A stretch of DNA of 8,842 nucleotides. It comes from an uncultured Selenomonadaceae bacterium. Lineage in GTDB: Bacteria > Bacillota > Negativicutes > Selenomonadales > Selenomonadaceae. Where the stretch lies: contig CALZDE010000077.1 in the NCBI GenBank assembly GCA_945637225.1, positions 1 through 8,842 of the forward strand, written 5' to 3'. The notes beneath the pieces were generated by a model that was given only the letters and a program-made list of their open reading frames with translations, did not search any database and was not told the origin of the DNA. This document shows positions 1 to 6,553 of this stretch, piece by piece (the stretch's first letter is position 1; the number at the start of each line of letters is the position of its first letter). The position numbers were made by a program, and so were the translations under genes.

Positions 1-2
1 TT

Positions 3-122
3 GAAGCATACGAGCGCTTGCAGAAAAATCTGCCGGAAAAGGTGCTGAAGGAATGCGCTGATGAATTAAAGAAGGGGATTGAAGGCTATAAGGCTGATTT
101 AAAGGAATTAAAGAAAAAGTAA
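3..122 (+). CDS. C-terminal tail of an unidentified protein (5' end outside window)
   Basis: An open frame enters from the left edge and ends at TAA (120-122), giving 39 residues. The visible tail is highly charged and lysine/glutamate rich, finishing in LKELKKK, and looks like an amphipathic helix or short coiled coil. The other two forward frames are closed by stops within the first 50 bases, so this is the frame most likely to be coding. No motif lets me name the family. I see no hairpin-plus-U-tract terminator between its stop and the next promoter at 156, so some read-through into the riboswitch unit is possible. Confidence 0.6.
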   Translation, partial: EAYERLQKNLPEKVLKECADELKKGIEGYKADLKELKKK

Positions 123-155
123 TTCGTATTATTCAAGAGATTTATTATTTTTTTA

Positions 156-184
156 TTGACATATCATTTTCAAAGTGGTATTAT
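156..184 (+). promoter_or_regulatory. Sigma-70-type promoter of the cobalamin riboswitch transcript
   Basis: TTGACA (156-161) and TATTAT (179-184) are separated by exactly 17 bases, a near-consensus housekeeping promoter. Transcription should start around 190-192, about 20 bases upstream of the aptamer. This makes the riboswitch RNA an independent transcript rather than the leader of the upstream gene. Confidence 0.8.
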
Positions 185-208
185 ATAAAGCGTAAAAAGA
201 ATATCCTT

Positions 209-374
209 TTGGAACAGGTGTCGAAAGACTTAATAGGGAAGCCGGTAGAAGCCGGAGCGGTCCCGCCACTGTAACAGGGAGCAAATCTGCATTAGTTATG
301 TCACTGGGGTGCTGAGCACTTTGGGAAGGCGCAGAGGAGCGATGATCTGAAGCCAGGAGAACTGCCTGTTTAAC
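209..374 (+). promoter_or_regulatory. Cobalamin (adenosylcobalamin-type) riboswitch aptamer
   Basis: The conserved core of the B12-box family is present in order. AATAGGGAAGCCGG (about 232-245) is followed by a second GCCGG, then GCGGTCCCGCCACTGTAA (256-273). Next come TGGGAAGGC (322-330) and GATCTGAAGCCAGGAGAACTGCC (344-366, conserved box). The outer stem closes by AACAGG (213-218) pairing with CCTGTT (365-370). A small peripheral hairpin, GTGC-TGA-GCAC, lies at 309-319. I could not identify the L5-L13 kissing partner with confidence, so the 3' boundary and exact subclass are uncertain. Family knowledge: binding of adenosylcobalamin normally shuts off B12 synthesis or uptake genes by termination or by hiding the ribosome site. 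Here it is followed by a terminator but no clear gene. Confidence 0.95.
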
Positions 375-445
375 AATAACCGTTTGACCTGCGAGTGATG
401 GGGATGGGGATTAGAGTAGCACTTTGGTGTTTAATTGGTACTTTC

Positions 446-476
446 AATCCTGGTCTTATAGGCCAGGATTTTTATA
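446..476 (+). terminator. Intrinsic terminator, expression platform of the cobalamin riboswitch
   Basis: AATCCTGG (446-453) pairs perfectly with CCAGGATT (463-470). The stem extends inward by U454-G462 and C455-G461 to a UUAUA loop, and a U-rich run follows (TTTTTATATTTT). It lies about 75 bases after the aptamer, the expected place for a transcriptional on/off switch. CCAGGA in the 3' arm also occurs at 353-358 inside the aptamer's conserved box, so the two could compete for the 5' arm. Confidence 0.85.
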
Positions 477-657
477 TTTTATGTACTTTTTATATAGCCA
501 TATTTGTGCCTTTTCCATACCTGTTCACAGATGATTATTACTTGTCAAAAAGTTTTTCTCTGTAGTATCAGCGCTATGGGGAAAGCATTGCTCATACATT
601 TCATTCACTAATGCTGGTTCTGGCATCCCCTCCAGGTATTTGCTATGTAGAACCAAC
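477..657 (+). ncRNA. Candidate riboswitch-controlled non-coding RNA body, or remnant of a lost gene
   Basis: This stretch lies between the riboswitch terminator and a second strong terminator. I find no reading frame with a ribosome binding site in it. Plus-strand frames of 17 codons (481), 26 codons (531) and 31 codons (611, running into the second terminator) all lack a Shine-Dalgarno sequence. It can fold locally: TGGTTCT (615-621) pairs with AGAACCA (649-655), and ATGC (611-614) with GCAT (623-626). If the riboswitch terminator is read through, the natural product is a roughly 500-base RNA ending near 702. Alternatives are decay of a B12-regulated gene, or a short untranslated spacer. Confidence 0.3.
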
Positions 658-702
658 TGCTTCCGGACGGGTGGAGCTGCCCGGAAGCAACTCTTTTTTT
701 TT
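658..702 (+). terminator. Strong intrinsic terminator, second after the riboswitch
   Basis: TGCTTCCGG (658-666) pairs with CCGGAAGCA (681-689) as a 9-bp, GC-rich stem. A short inner helix (C668-G679, G669-U678, G670-C677) supports it, and TCTTTTTTTTT follows immediately. The T-run makes it directional for plus-strand transcripts. With no recognised gene ending here, it must terminate either the extended riboswitch transcript or the remains of a former gene. Confidence 0.8.
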
Positions 703-954
703 ATGATAACGATAACTAAAAGGCATAATAGAAACATAACAATAATTTCTTTTTATCGGTTTAAAAATAAGTTTTTATTAGTATGAAAAAATGTAAAACT
801 ACTTCTTGACATTTGTTCAATGTTTGTTTATTATGTATAAGTATGTATTTTTTAATGAAATTACTTAATGTAATTATCATTTTGGTATAGTTGGTTTAGA
901 GGTTTAGTTGAGTTTAGTTTTATGGTTATGTTTGAAGGAGAGATGTGAACCGAA
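703..954 (+). other. Leader and promoter region of the GntP-family permease
   Basis: Beyond the promoter at 806-834 this stretch is AT-rich and non-coding. The inferred transcript has a leader of roughly 110 bases. It contains a dyad, AATTAC-TTAAT-GTAATT (859-875), just downstream of the promoter, and three copies of GTTTAG (894-899, 902-907, 912-917). I recognise no known riboswitch or T-box here. Confidence 0.5.
806..834 (+). promoter_or_regulatory. Promoter of the GntP-family permease gene
   Basis: TTGACA (806-811) and TATTAT (829-834) have a 17-base spacer. The site is downstream of both the riboswitch terminator and the second terminator, so the permease can be transcribed independently of the B12 switch. 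Predicted start is near 841, leaving a leader of about 110 bases. Confidence 0.75.
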
Positions 955-2370
955 ATGGATACAGCTATTATTTTTGTAGCCCTTATTGGACTTATGTATG
1001 CGGCATATAAGGGTGCTTCTATTATTTGGGTGGCACCATTATTTGCAGTTTTAGCGGCTTTAGGCAGTGAGCATGCGCCTTTACCAATTTTTAGTGAGCT
1101 GTATATGACAAAAGCAGCTGAGTATGTAAAGAATTATTATGCAATCTTCCTCTTTGGTGCTATCTTTGCCCGTCTTATGGAAAAGGGCGGTATGGCGGCA
1201 TCTGTTGCAGATAAGATTATCAGTGTATTAGGCGAGAAGCAGGCTGTATTGGCTGTACTTTTGGGCTGTGGTGCCTTGACCTATGGCGGTCTGTCTGTGT
1301 TTGTAGTAGCGTTCGTTATGTATCCTTTTGGTGCAGTTGTATTCAAGAAGGCTGATATTCCTAAGAAGCTTCTGCCAGCGGCATTGTGGATGGGTATTTT
1401 CTCCTTTGCAATGGTTTCCATGCCTGGTACTCCTCAGATTCAGAACATCATTCCTTCTTCCTACTTCGGTACTTCTACCTGGTCTGGTATGGGTATTGGT
1501 ATTTTTGCTTCCGCAATTTTCCTGCTCATGGGCTGGGGCTGGGTTTCCTATCGTGCTAAGAAGCTGAAGGCTGCTGGTGAGGGTTATGGCCGTCACGTTG
1601 AGTTTGGTCAGCGTCGTCATAAATTACCAAATCCTGACTGGAAAATTTCCAGTATTCCTCTTATCATGGTAATCGGTATCAACGTATTCCTTTCTAATCC
1701 ATTTGGCTGGGATTGGGCCTTTCATTGGGACCCTGAGTCTCTTTCTACCTTCCTGCCATTGAAGCTGAGTCTTTTGGCTGCTAAGGTAAGCAAGGTATCT
1801 GCAGTTTGGTCTATTACTGTTTCCCTGATTTTAAGCTCCATCGTAGCTGGCTGGATTGCCCGTCGCCGTCTCAGATTGCAGGACGGTATTATGAATACCA
1901 TTAATAATTCCGCACTTTCTTCCTGTACTGCGGCATTAAACGTAGCTTCCGGTTATGCATTCGGCTGTGTTGTAGTAAGCCTGGCAGGTTTCAGCGTTGT
2001 TAAGGACGCTCTTTTAAATCTTGATATTGGCGGTGGCCCTCTGTTTTCTGCAGTTCTCACCACCAACGTAATGTGCGGTATTACTGGTTCTGCTTCCGGT
2101 GGTATGACTATCGCTCTTTCCATGCTTGGTGAGCAGTGGGCAGCTATGGCAACCGCAGCAGATATTCCTCTGGAAGTTCTGCATAGAATTATCGCTATTT
2201 CTTCCGTTGGTATCGACCCTGTACCTCATTGCGGTGCGCTGGTAACTATGCTGGCTATCTGTGGTCTTAGCCATAAGGAATCCTACATGGATATTGCAAT
2301 TCTCATGGGCATGAAGTTCCTGGTACCATTCCTGTGCGTACTGTTCTACATGGTAACTGGTATTGCTTAA
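955..2370 (+). CDS. GntP-family permease (gluconate/organic-acid:H+ symporter type)
   Basis: A 471-residue inner-membrane protein with about a dozen hydrophobic segments, the usual size for the GntP family (roughly 440-470). Family-like stretches are visible: TYGGLSVFVVAFVMYP (109-124), then ADIPKKLLPAAL (133-144). MPGTPQIQNIIPSSYFGTS follows at about 156-174, MCGITGSASGG at 373-383, and near the end DPVPHCGALVTML plus LSHKESYMDI. Family members import gluconate, other sugar acids, hydroxy acids or citrate with protons. The substrate cannot be read from sequence, and no catabolic gene sits beside it to suggest one. A GAAGGAG site (934-940) precedes the ATG by 14 bases, slightly long, but no better in-frame start is present. 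It is a single-gene unit with its own promoter and terminator. An ion-transporter-superfamily relative is a less likely alternative. Confidence 0.88.
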   Translation: MDTAIIFVALIGLMYAAYKGASIIWVAPLFAVLAALGSEHAPLPIFSELYMTKAAEYVKNYYAIFLFGAIFARLMEKGGMAASVADKIISVLGEKQAVLAVLLGCGALTYGGLSVFVVAFVMYPFGAVVFKKADIPKKLLPAALWMGIFSFAMVSMPGTPQIQNIIPSSYFGTSTWSGMGIGIFASAIFLLMGWGWVSYRAKKLKAAGEGYGRHVEFGQRRHKLPNPDWKISSIPLIMVIGINVFLSNPFGWDWAFHWDPESLSTFLPLKLSLLAAKVSKVSAVWSITVSLILSSIVAGWIARRRLRLQDGIMNTINNSALSSCTAALNVASGYAFGCVVVSLAGFSVVKDALLNLDIGGGPLFSAVLTTNVMCGITGSASGGMTIALSMLGEQWAAMATAADIPLEVLHRIIAISSVGIDPVPHCGALVTMLAICGLSHKESYMDIAILMGMKFLVPFLCVLFYMVTGIA

Positions 2371-2388
2371 AATTAAATTAGAATTATG

Positions 2389-2419
2389 CGGTCTCAGTCT
2401 TCGGATTGGGGCCGTTTTT
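2389..2419 (+). terminator. Intrinsic terminator of the permease gene
   Basis: CGGTCTCAGTC (2389-2399) pairs along its full 11 bases, several as G-U, with GATTGGGGCCG (2404-2414). The loop is an exceptionally stable UUCG tetraloop and TTTTT follows (2415-2419). It lies 19 bases after the permease stop codon and isolates that gene from the downstream operon. Confidence 0.85.
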
Positions 2420-2470
2420 GTGTCTTTTGTACTACTACATGAGAATTAGATTAAAAAAGAGGTAAATTTA

Positions 2471-2499
2471 TTGACATAGTTTTGGCGGAGTATTATCAT
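2471..2499 (+). promoter_or_regulatory. Promoter of the four-gene exported-protein operon
   Basis: A perfect TTGACA (2471-2476) is followed after 17 bases by TATCAT (2494-2499, 5 of 6 consensus). An overlapping TATTAT at 2491-2496 would leave only a 14-base spacer and is less likely. Transcription would begin near 2506, giving a leader of about 55 bases before the first start codon. I see no other strong promoter before the end of the fourth gene. Confidence 0.65.
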
Positions 2500-2562
2500 T
2501 ATATTATAGGGAAGGATGAGCGTAATAAAAGGGAAGATAGATATATTTGAGGAGTGGGACTT

Positions 2563-3273
2563 ATGGAAGGGAAGAAAAGAATTGGTATAATTCTAGTTGC
2601 AATATTTACAATGATGTCATTTCATGTAACGGAACCAGCTAAGGCAGAAGCAAGCGGTTTTTTGGGGGATTTGTTAGGCGGTATATTGAGCAGTGCTTTG
2701 GGAACAGACCGCAATAGTATGTGGGATACTTACTATGATATGGTAGATAATTATTATGCGGCGGCATATTACAGTGATAGGGCGGCTGTAGTTGGCGGAG
2801 TGCTTTTAGATAAATATGGTGTGAAGGTACACTCTGAGCAGGTAGCTTTAGTTAATTCAAGTTCTGACAGCAGTGATGAAATGGTACAGAGAACGGCAAG
2901 AATGAAGATAACTACCATTGACACCAGTTTAATAAATTTGGACCAGTTTGTAGCGGTTACAAAGCGTTTTGACCCTAACGATGACCTTATAAGAAAGTTC
3001 TGTTATTACAAGGCAACACAGGAAGAAGCTTTAGGCAGGGCTAATTCGGCGGCAGGGCTTTTGGTGGCAAAAAGACTTTTGAGCAGGGATTATGGACGTG
3101 CTATTGGTGAGTGTATAGTTACAGCTCTTTGGTACGACAGTGTAAAATCAAGATTTGCTAATGCTTCAGGTCGCAGTGTAAATTTACTGAATCAGGCTAT
3201 TAAGCAGACTTATGATGTGAGAGTAGATAAGGGGAAAATCAAGGACGCTATTAAAAATGTGCCAAGGGGGTAA
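2563..3273 (+). CDS. Exported protein of unknown function, first gene of the exported operon
   Basis: 236 residues. I chose ATG 2563 because GAGGAG (2549-2554) sits 8 bases upstream; the earlier in-frame GTG at 2554 overlaps that ribosome site. The N-terminus is a classical Sec signal: a basic MEGKKR start, a hydrophobic stretch to about residue 20, and a likely cut after AKA (26-28). No lipobox cysteine is present, so it should be a soluble or peripherally bound periplasmic protein in a diderm cell. Residues 32-47 form a glycine/leucine-rich amphipathic segment (FLGDLLGGILSSALG), and 52-75 are rich in tyrosine and alanine. The remainder looks helical, with two cysteines (147 and 184). I do not recognise the family. 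The next gene begins 6 bases after its stop, so the two are almost certainly co-transcribed. Confidence 0.8.
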   Translation: MEGKKRIGIILVAIFTMMSFHVTEPAKAEASGFLGDLLGGILSSALGTDRNSMWDTYYDMVDNYYAAAYYSDRAAVVGGVLLDKYGVKVHSEQVALVNSSSDSSDEMVQRTARMKITTIDTSLINLDQFVAVTKRFDPNDDLIRKFCYYKATQEEALGRANSAAGLLVAKRLLSRDYGRAIGECIVTALWYDSVKSRFANASGRSVNLLNQAIKQTYDVRVDKGKIKDAIKNVPRG

Positions 3274-3279
3274 GTGCTG

Positions 3280-4413
3280 ATGAAGCTGTTTTTCTACATG
3301 ATATTAATGTGTGTGTGCTTTTTGCCAAATCTGGTATTTGCTTCTGTAAAGCCTGTGGTACGGATGGCGAATGAGCTTTACACCTATAATATGGGCTTTA
3401 ATAATATTTATTTAAGTGACAGTGACAGGGCGGTGCTTTGGCGTGCCATCAACAGTAAGTTATTATCCATGCAGAATGAGGGAAAACTTCCTTTTCAGCT
3501 GATAAATGAAGTAAGTGCAGGCGGTCACTACATGAATGAGCTTGCTTTAGACAGTGATATTTATCTTATCCCAGCGGTGATGGTTAATTCAGCACGAGAT
3601 ACCAGCTATTCTTCGACAACTTCCACTTACTATAATTCCAATATTGTCAGCGGTATTTCACTTATTTTCTGTATACCAGAGGAGGATTACGAGCGTGGCG
3701 GTGTCAGCTTTAGGATGTTAGGTATGGTGCCTATTGTAAATTCTGCGGTTATTGGTCGTACTCAAAAGAGTGAGAACGGAAGAAGGTCGCTTGTTACCCG
3801 CAAAACTCCAATTTTAGAAGCAGAAAAGGCAAGTAAGTTTATTAGCCTATCTAAAGAGGCTATTGAAAAACAGATTAATTTTTCTAGTGCGATGAAAAAT
3901 TTAAAAGACCCAAATGCACTTTTCAATATGGATACTTATCAGGTAACAAATGTAAAAATGAGTTCTCCAAAGGCACAGCAGACCTTTCAGGGACAGGATG
4001 AAAAGGAAATTAAATTCTTGACAGCTTATAATTATACGGCAGGACTTCAGCAGAAAACGAAAAAGATAGTTTATCCGCCTGTAAACATGGATAATGCCTT
4101 TGCTAATAACGTAGTCGATACAATGTACAGTCTTTCACTCGACAGTCCAAATGGCAGTGTAGATGTTGGCATTTCTCAGCCTGCTCATAAGATAGAGCTT
4201 GATATAAGTGGTGCTAATTATACCTATGCAAATAATATAGTTGCTTATAAGGTATGGCTGGCAAAACACAATAGGGGCGGAGAGTTTAAGGAACTTACGA
4301 GAGGATATTCACAGAATTTAATTGATGATGGCAGTATAGATTTTAACACGAAGGATATGTACAGCAGGCTTTTGATGGGAGTAGCGTGGGAATTAGGCTA
4401 TGCTGAAAGGTAG
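3280..4413 (+). CDS. Exported protein of unknown function, second gene of the exported operon
   Basis: 377 residues. ATG 3280 is preferred over GTG 3274 because AAGGGGG (3264-3270) is 9 bases before the ATG but only 3 before the GTG. It begins with a hydrophobic signal peptide (MKLFFYMILMCVCFLPNLVFA, likely cut after FAS or VFA), with no convincing lipobox. Residues 46-165 alternate strand-like and helical stretches: IYLSDSDRAVLWRAINSKL, DIYLIPAVMV, ISLIFCIPEED, then FRMLGMVPIV. This reads like a CsgG/TolB-type alpha-beta domain that builds and compares values, but that is only a resemblance. Residues 170-200 (ILEAEKASKFISLSKEAIEKQ) recall the helix closing the middle domain of the following two genes. 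The second half (about 245-377) is beta-rich and ends in GYAER. No family name is supported. The next gene starts 14 bases downstream. Confidence 0.78.
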   Translation: MKLFFYMILMCVCFLPNLVFASVKPVVRMANELYTYNMGFNNIYLSDSDRAVLWRAINSKLLSMQNEGKLPFQLINEVSAGGHYMNELALDSDIYLIPAVMVNSARDTSYSSTTSTYYNSNIVSGISLIFCIPEEDYERGGVSFRMLGMVPIVNSAVIGRTQKSENGRRSLVTRKTPILEAEKASKFISLSKEAIEKQINFSSAMKNLKDPNALFNMDTYQVTNVKMSSPKAQQTFQGQDEKEIKFLTAYNYTAGLQQKTKKIVYPPVNMDNAFANNVVDTMYSLSLDSPNGSVDVGISQPAHKIELDISGANYTYANNIVAYKVWLAKHNRGGEFKELTRGYSQNLIDDGSIDFNTKDMYSRLLMGVAWELGYAER

Positions 4414-4427
4414 TTGGGGGCGATGGC

Positions 4428-5585
4428 ATGAAAGAAATTTTTAAGAAAAAAATCATGGCAGTGATAGGGCTTATTATGCTGGGAAGTGTGTCTGTATGTT
4501 CAGCGGAAATAGTTGAGGGCATGGCTCCAATTGTAAACGGCAACGTGGAAAAGGCGAGATTTGAAGCTAGGCAGGAGGCTTTAAGAACCTTTGTCGAAGA
4601 AAAAATCGGTGTGTATGTGCAGAGCAATACCGTCTCTAATATGGGGACGATTATTAGTGACCGTATCAGCGTTGATTCTAAGGGCTATGTGCAGATTAAG
4701 AATATTATCAGCGAGACTAATTATGGTGATGTCTATGTTATAAAAATGGACGTAGATGCCAATGATACCAATATTGAATTAAAGTACAAGGGCGATGTGC
4801 AAAAGGCGATGTCTCTGGCTGATGAGATTAGCGACAGCAGACGAGTAGCTGATGTAGCAGTAATTAATGTAGGACTTGATGGCAGAAATGTCAGAGATGA
4901 GGAAGCTACCTCTGCTATGAAATATTATATGGGGAATATGAATGTCGTGACTACTACTAATAATGCAGTAGAGGATTACATGATAAGAATGCCAAATCCT
5001 ACTTTGGCGGAGCTTCGTAGAATTGCCATTGAGAATAGGACAGAGGCTAATTCAATTCTTGCAGGACGTATCAAGGATTTATCTGTAAATAAGGTCAGGG
5101 GCGGTTACGTAGCAGAGGTACAGGCGTATTATATCTTTGCTGGCTTAAATAATAACTATACCAATTCCTATTCTGAGTATTTTCAGGGGGCAGGCAAAAC
5201 CTATTCCGAAGCGTTAATCAGGGCGCGTCAAAAGGCAGGCATGGCTTCAGCAGAGGAGCTTACTAAATCAGCCTTGAAGGTAATGCAGTTAGAGCACAGG
5301 GGCGGGGTCACCAGATTAAACACTAATATTGAGCTTTATGGCATTTATGACAGGGTTAATCAGAGCAATATCATCAAGGATGTCTTGCAGAATATGAATT
5401 GCAGAATTGTGAGGGCAGGCTTTACCCCTGCTGGTGTATATAATCTTCGTATCGTAGCTAACGGATATGGTACAGCAGGTGAATTTGCTATGGCATTTAT
5501 CGAAAGATTGCAGGCAAGGGGACTTCCATTTGTTGAGGCAGATGTAAGAGGAAACGGTTCTCCTGTGATAGCATTCAGTATGTAG
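4428..5585 (+). CDS. FlgT-like exported protein (FlgT_N-type domain plus two further domains)
   Basis: 385 residues with a signal peptide (basic start, hydrophobic core, likely cut after CSA at 24-26). Residues 27-110 match the FlgT N-terminal pattern: EGMAPIVNG, an ARFEARQEALR helix, GVYVQSNTVS, then ISDRISVDSKGYVQ and a strand pair ending in VYVIKMDVDA. FlgT in Vibrio is a periplasmic protein of the flagellar H ring. The same N-terminal fold also occurs in LPP20-like lipoproteins unrelated to flagella, so a flagellar role is not established here. Residues about 138-285 look like a TolB/CsgG-type domain closing with QGAGKTYSEALIRARQKA and AEELTKSAL. Residues 290-385 form a third small alpha-beta domain. 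Start ATG 4428 follows a GGGGGCGAT ribosome site; the nearer ATG at 4423 is closed by TGA after one further codon. Confidence 0.82.
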   Translation: MKEIFKKKIMAVIGLIMLGSVSVCSAEIVEGMAPIVNGNVEKARFEARQEALRTFVEEKIGVYVQSNTVSNMGTIISDRISVDSKGYVQIKNIISETNYGDVYVIKMDVDANDTNIELKYKGDVQKAMSLADEISDSRRVADVAVINVGLDGRNVRDEEATSAMKYYMGNMNVVTTTNNAVEDYMIRMPNPTLAELRRIAIENRTEANSILAGRIKDLSVNKVRGGYVAEVQAYYIFAGLNNNYTNSYSEYFQGAGKTYSEALIRARQKAGMASAEELTKSALKVMQLEHRGGVTRLNTNIELYGIYDRVNQSNIIKDVLQNMNCRIVRAGFTPAGVYNLRIVANGYGTAGEFAMAFIERLQARGLPFVEADVRGNGSPVIAFSM

Positions 5586-5590
5586 TGAGT

Positions 5591-5600
5591 AGTGGGTGAT
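5591..5600 (+). promoter_or_regulatory. Extended Shine-Dalgarno fixing the start of the fourth operon gene
   Basis: AGTGGGTGAT matches 8 of 10 bases of the extended anti-16S sequence AGGAGGTGAT. In that register the GG of the core ends at 5596, leaving 7 bases before ATG 5604. The in-frame GTG at 5592 lies inside this site, so the ATG is the better start. Confidence 0.6.
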
Positions 5601-5603
5601 TTT

Positions 5604-6491
5604 ATGAGAAAGCTGATAATGCTTTTTTTCACTGTGCTTTTAGGCATGGCTATGATGATCTATACAGGAGAACGGGCAGAAGCGTCTGTTTCTGACGGTA
5701 TAGTACAAGTGAAAATTGATGGCAGGGCGACGGCAGGAAAATACACTGAGGCTATTGATAACGCTGAAAAAAGGGCAGTCTTTAAGGTGCTTTCTCATTT
5801 GACAAGACCGGATAACAGTGCTGGGAGTACCTTTTCAAAAATCATGCTGGATTATCATAAGTATGTATCATATAGCGAAAATATCAGCTCAAGGGAAATG
5901 AATGGTATTTTGCAGGTGATTATGAATGTCAGCGTGGATGTTCACCAGTTAAAAAACGACCTTAGGGAATATGTTTCTGAGAGACAGTTGGAAAATGAAG
6001 ACCTTACTGCGGCACTTATGATAAGGAGCAAGGGAACATCAGAGCCGGAAATTATGGACGAGGTAGTAATGACTGCCTTTAACAAGGGCTTTGAGGAATT
6101 AGGCTTTGTGACAGAGTTTGCCAATGAAACTGCTGAAAGGATTTCCGTCACCCGATATATGGATTTTCCTAATTATGAATTTTCTATGATGAAGCCGGTG
6201 AAGGATAATGAATGGCTTGTCACTATGGCTGTAATAGGTGAGGTGCGTATTACTTCACTGATGGAAAATCCTGCTGGCAATGGCTATTCTGCCAAGGCAA
6301 CTGTCATGCTGAGAGCCTATGACATAGTAAATAATTGCGTCATGGGAACCTTCACAGAGGATTACACCATGCAGGGAGCGACTGCCAAGGAAGCAGAAGC
6401 CCTTGTTATTCAAAAAGCATCCATGGATTCAGCGGAGAATTTCTCCAAGGATACATTAAGATACTGGCAGGGAAGATTGGCAGAAAGGTAA
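5604..6491 (+). CDS. Exported FlgT/LPP20-like relative of the preceding gene, fourth in operon
   Basis: 295 residues from ATG 5604, a start fixed by the extended Shine-Dalgarno at 5591-5600. A signal peptide spans about 1-27 (MRKLIML, a hydrophobic core, then ERAEA). Residues 32-120 have the same order of elements as the FlgT_N domain of the gene upstream. These are a strand with VKIDGRATAG, an AIDNAEKRAVFKVL helix, a YHKYVSYSENIS strand and a final NVSVDVHQL strand, although sequence identity is low. Residues about 225-285 parallel the middle domain of the upstream gene closely: GYSAKATVMLRAYDI, a strand ending in EDYTMQGAT, then KEAEALVIQKASMDSAENFSK. It lacks the third domain present there. 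The two genes are best read as diverged duplicates working in one periplasmic complex. No clear terminator follows its stop. Confidence 0.78.
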   Translation: MRKLIMLFFTVLLGMAMMIYTGERAEASVSDGIVQVKIDGRATAGKYTEAIDNAEKRAVFKVLSHLTRPDNSAGSTFSKIMLDYHKYVSYSENISSREMNGILQVIMNVSVDVHQLKNDLREYVSERQLENEDLTAALMIRSKGTSEPEIMDEVVMTAFNKGFEELGFVTEFANETAERISVTRYMDFPNYEFSMMKPVKDNEWLVTMAVIGEVRITSLMENPAGNGYSAKATVMLRAYDIVNNCVMGTFTEDYTMQGATAKEAEALVIQKASMDSAENFSKDTLRYWQGRLAER

Positions 6492-6524
6492 GTGAATTAA
6501 TTAATTAATTTCAATAGTTTTGTA

Positions 6525-6553
6525 TTGATTTTCTTTGCTGATTATGCTATAAT
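6525..6553 (+). promoter_or_regulatory. Extended -10 promoter of cbiK
   Basis: TTGATT (6525-6530), a 17-base spacer and a perfect TATAAT (6548-6553) preceded by TG (TGCTATAAT). This is one of the strongest promoters in the window and separates cbiK from the exported operon even though no terminator is evident between them. The leader is about 105 bases and contains no B12 riboswitch core. Confidence 0.8.

Noticed and set aside
611..706. Plus-strand 31-codon frame starting at ATG 611
   Set aside because: There is no Shine-Dalgarno, and its last third is the terminator hairpin and T-run.
525..737. Minus-strand 70-codon frame across the second terminator
   Set aside because: It begins with a lysine- and isoleucine-rich stretch made by the T-run of the terminator and has no convincing ribosome site. 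I recognise no family. Its middle part looks somewhat protein-like, so a decayed gene fragment cannot be excluded.
1228..1620. Forward and reverse shadow frames inside the permease gene
   Set aside because: They overlap a clear GntP-family coding sequence, have no ribosome sites, and their compositions are unlike real proteins.
2554..2562. Earlier GTG start for the first exported protein
   Set aside because: The GTG overlaps the GAGGAG ribosome site, which is correctly spaced for ATG 2563.
6495..6510. AATTAATTAATTAATT palindrome after the exported operon as a terminator
   Set aside because: It is an AT-only dyad with no GC stem and no following T-run, and more likely simple AT-rich repeat sequence. 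The operon's real terminator was not found.
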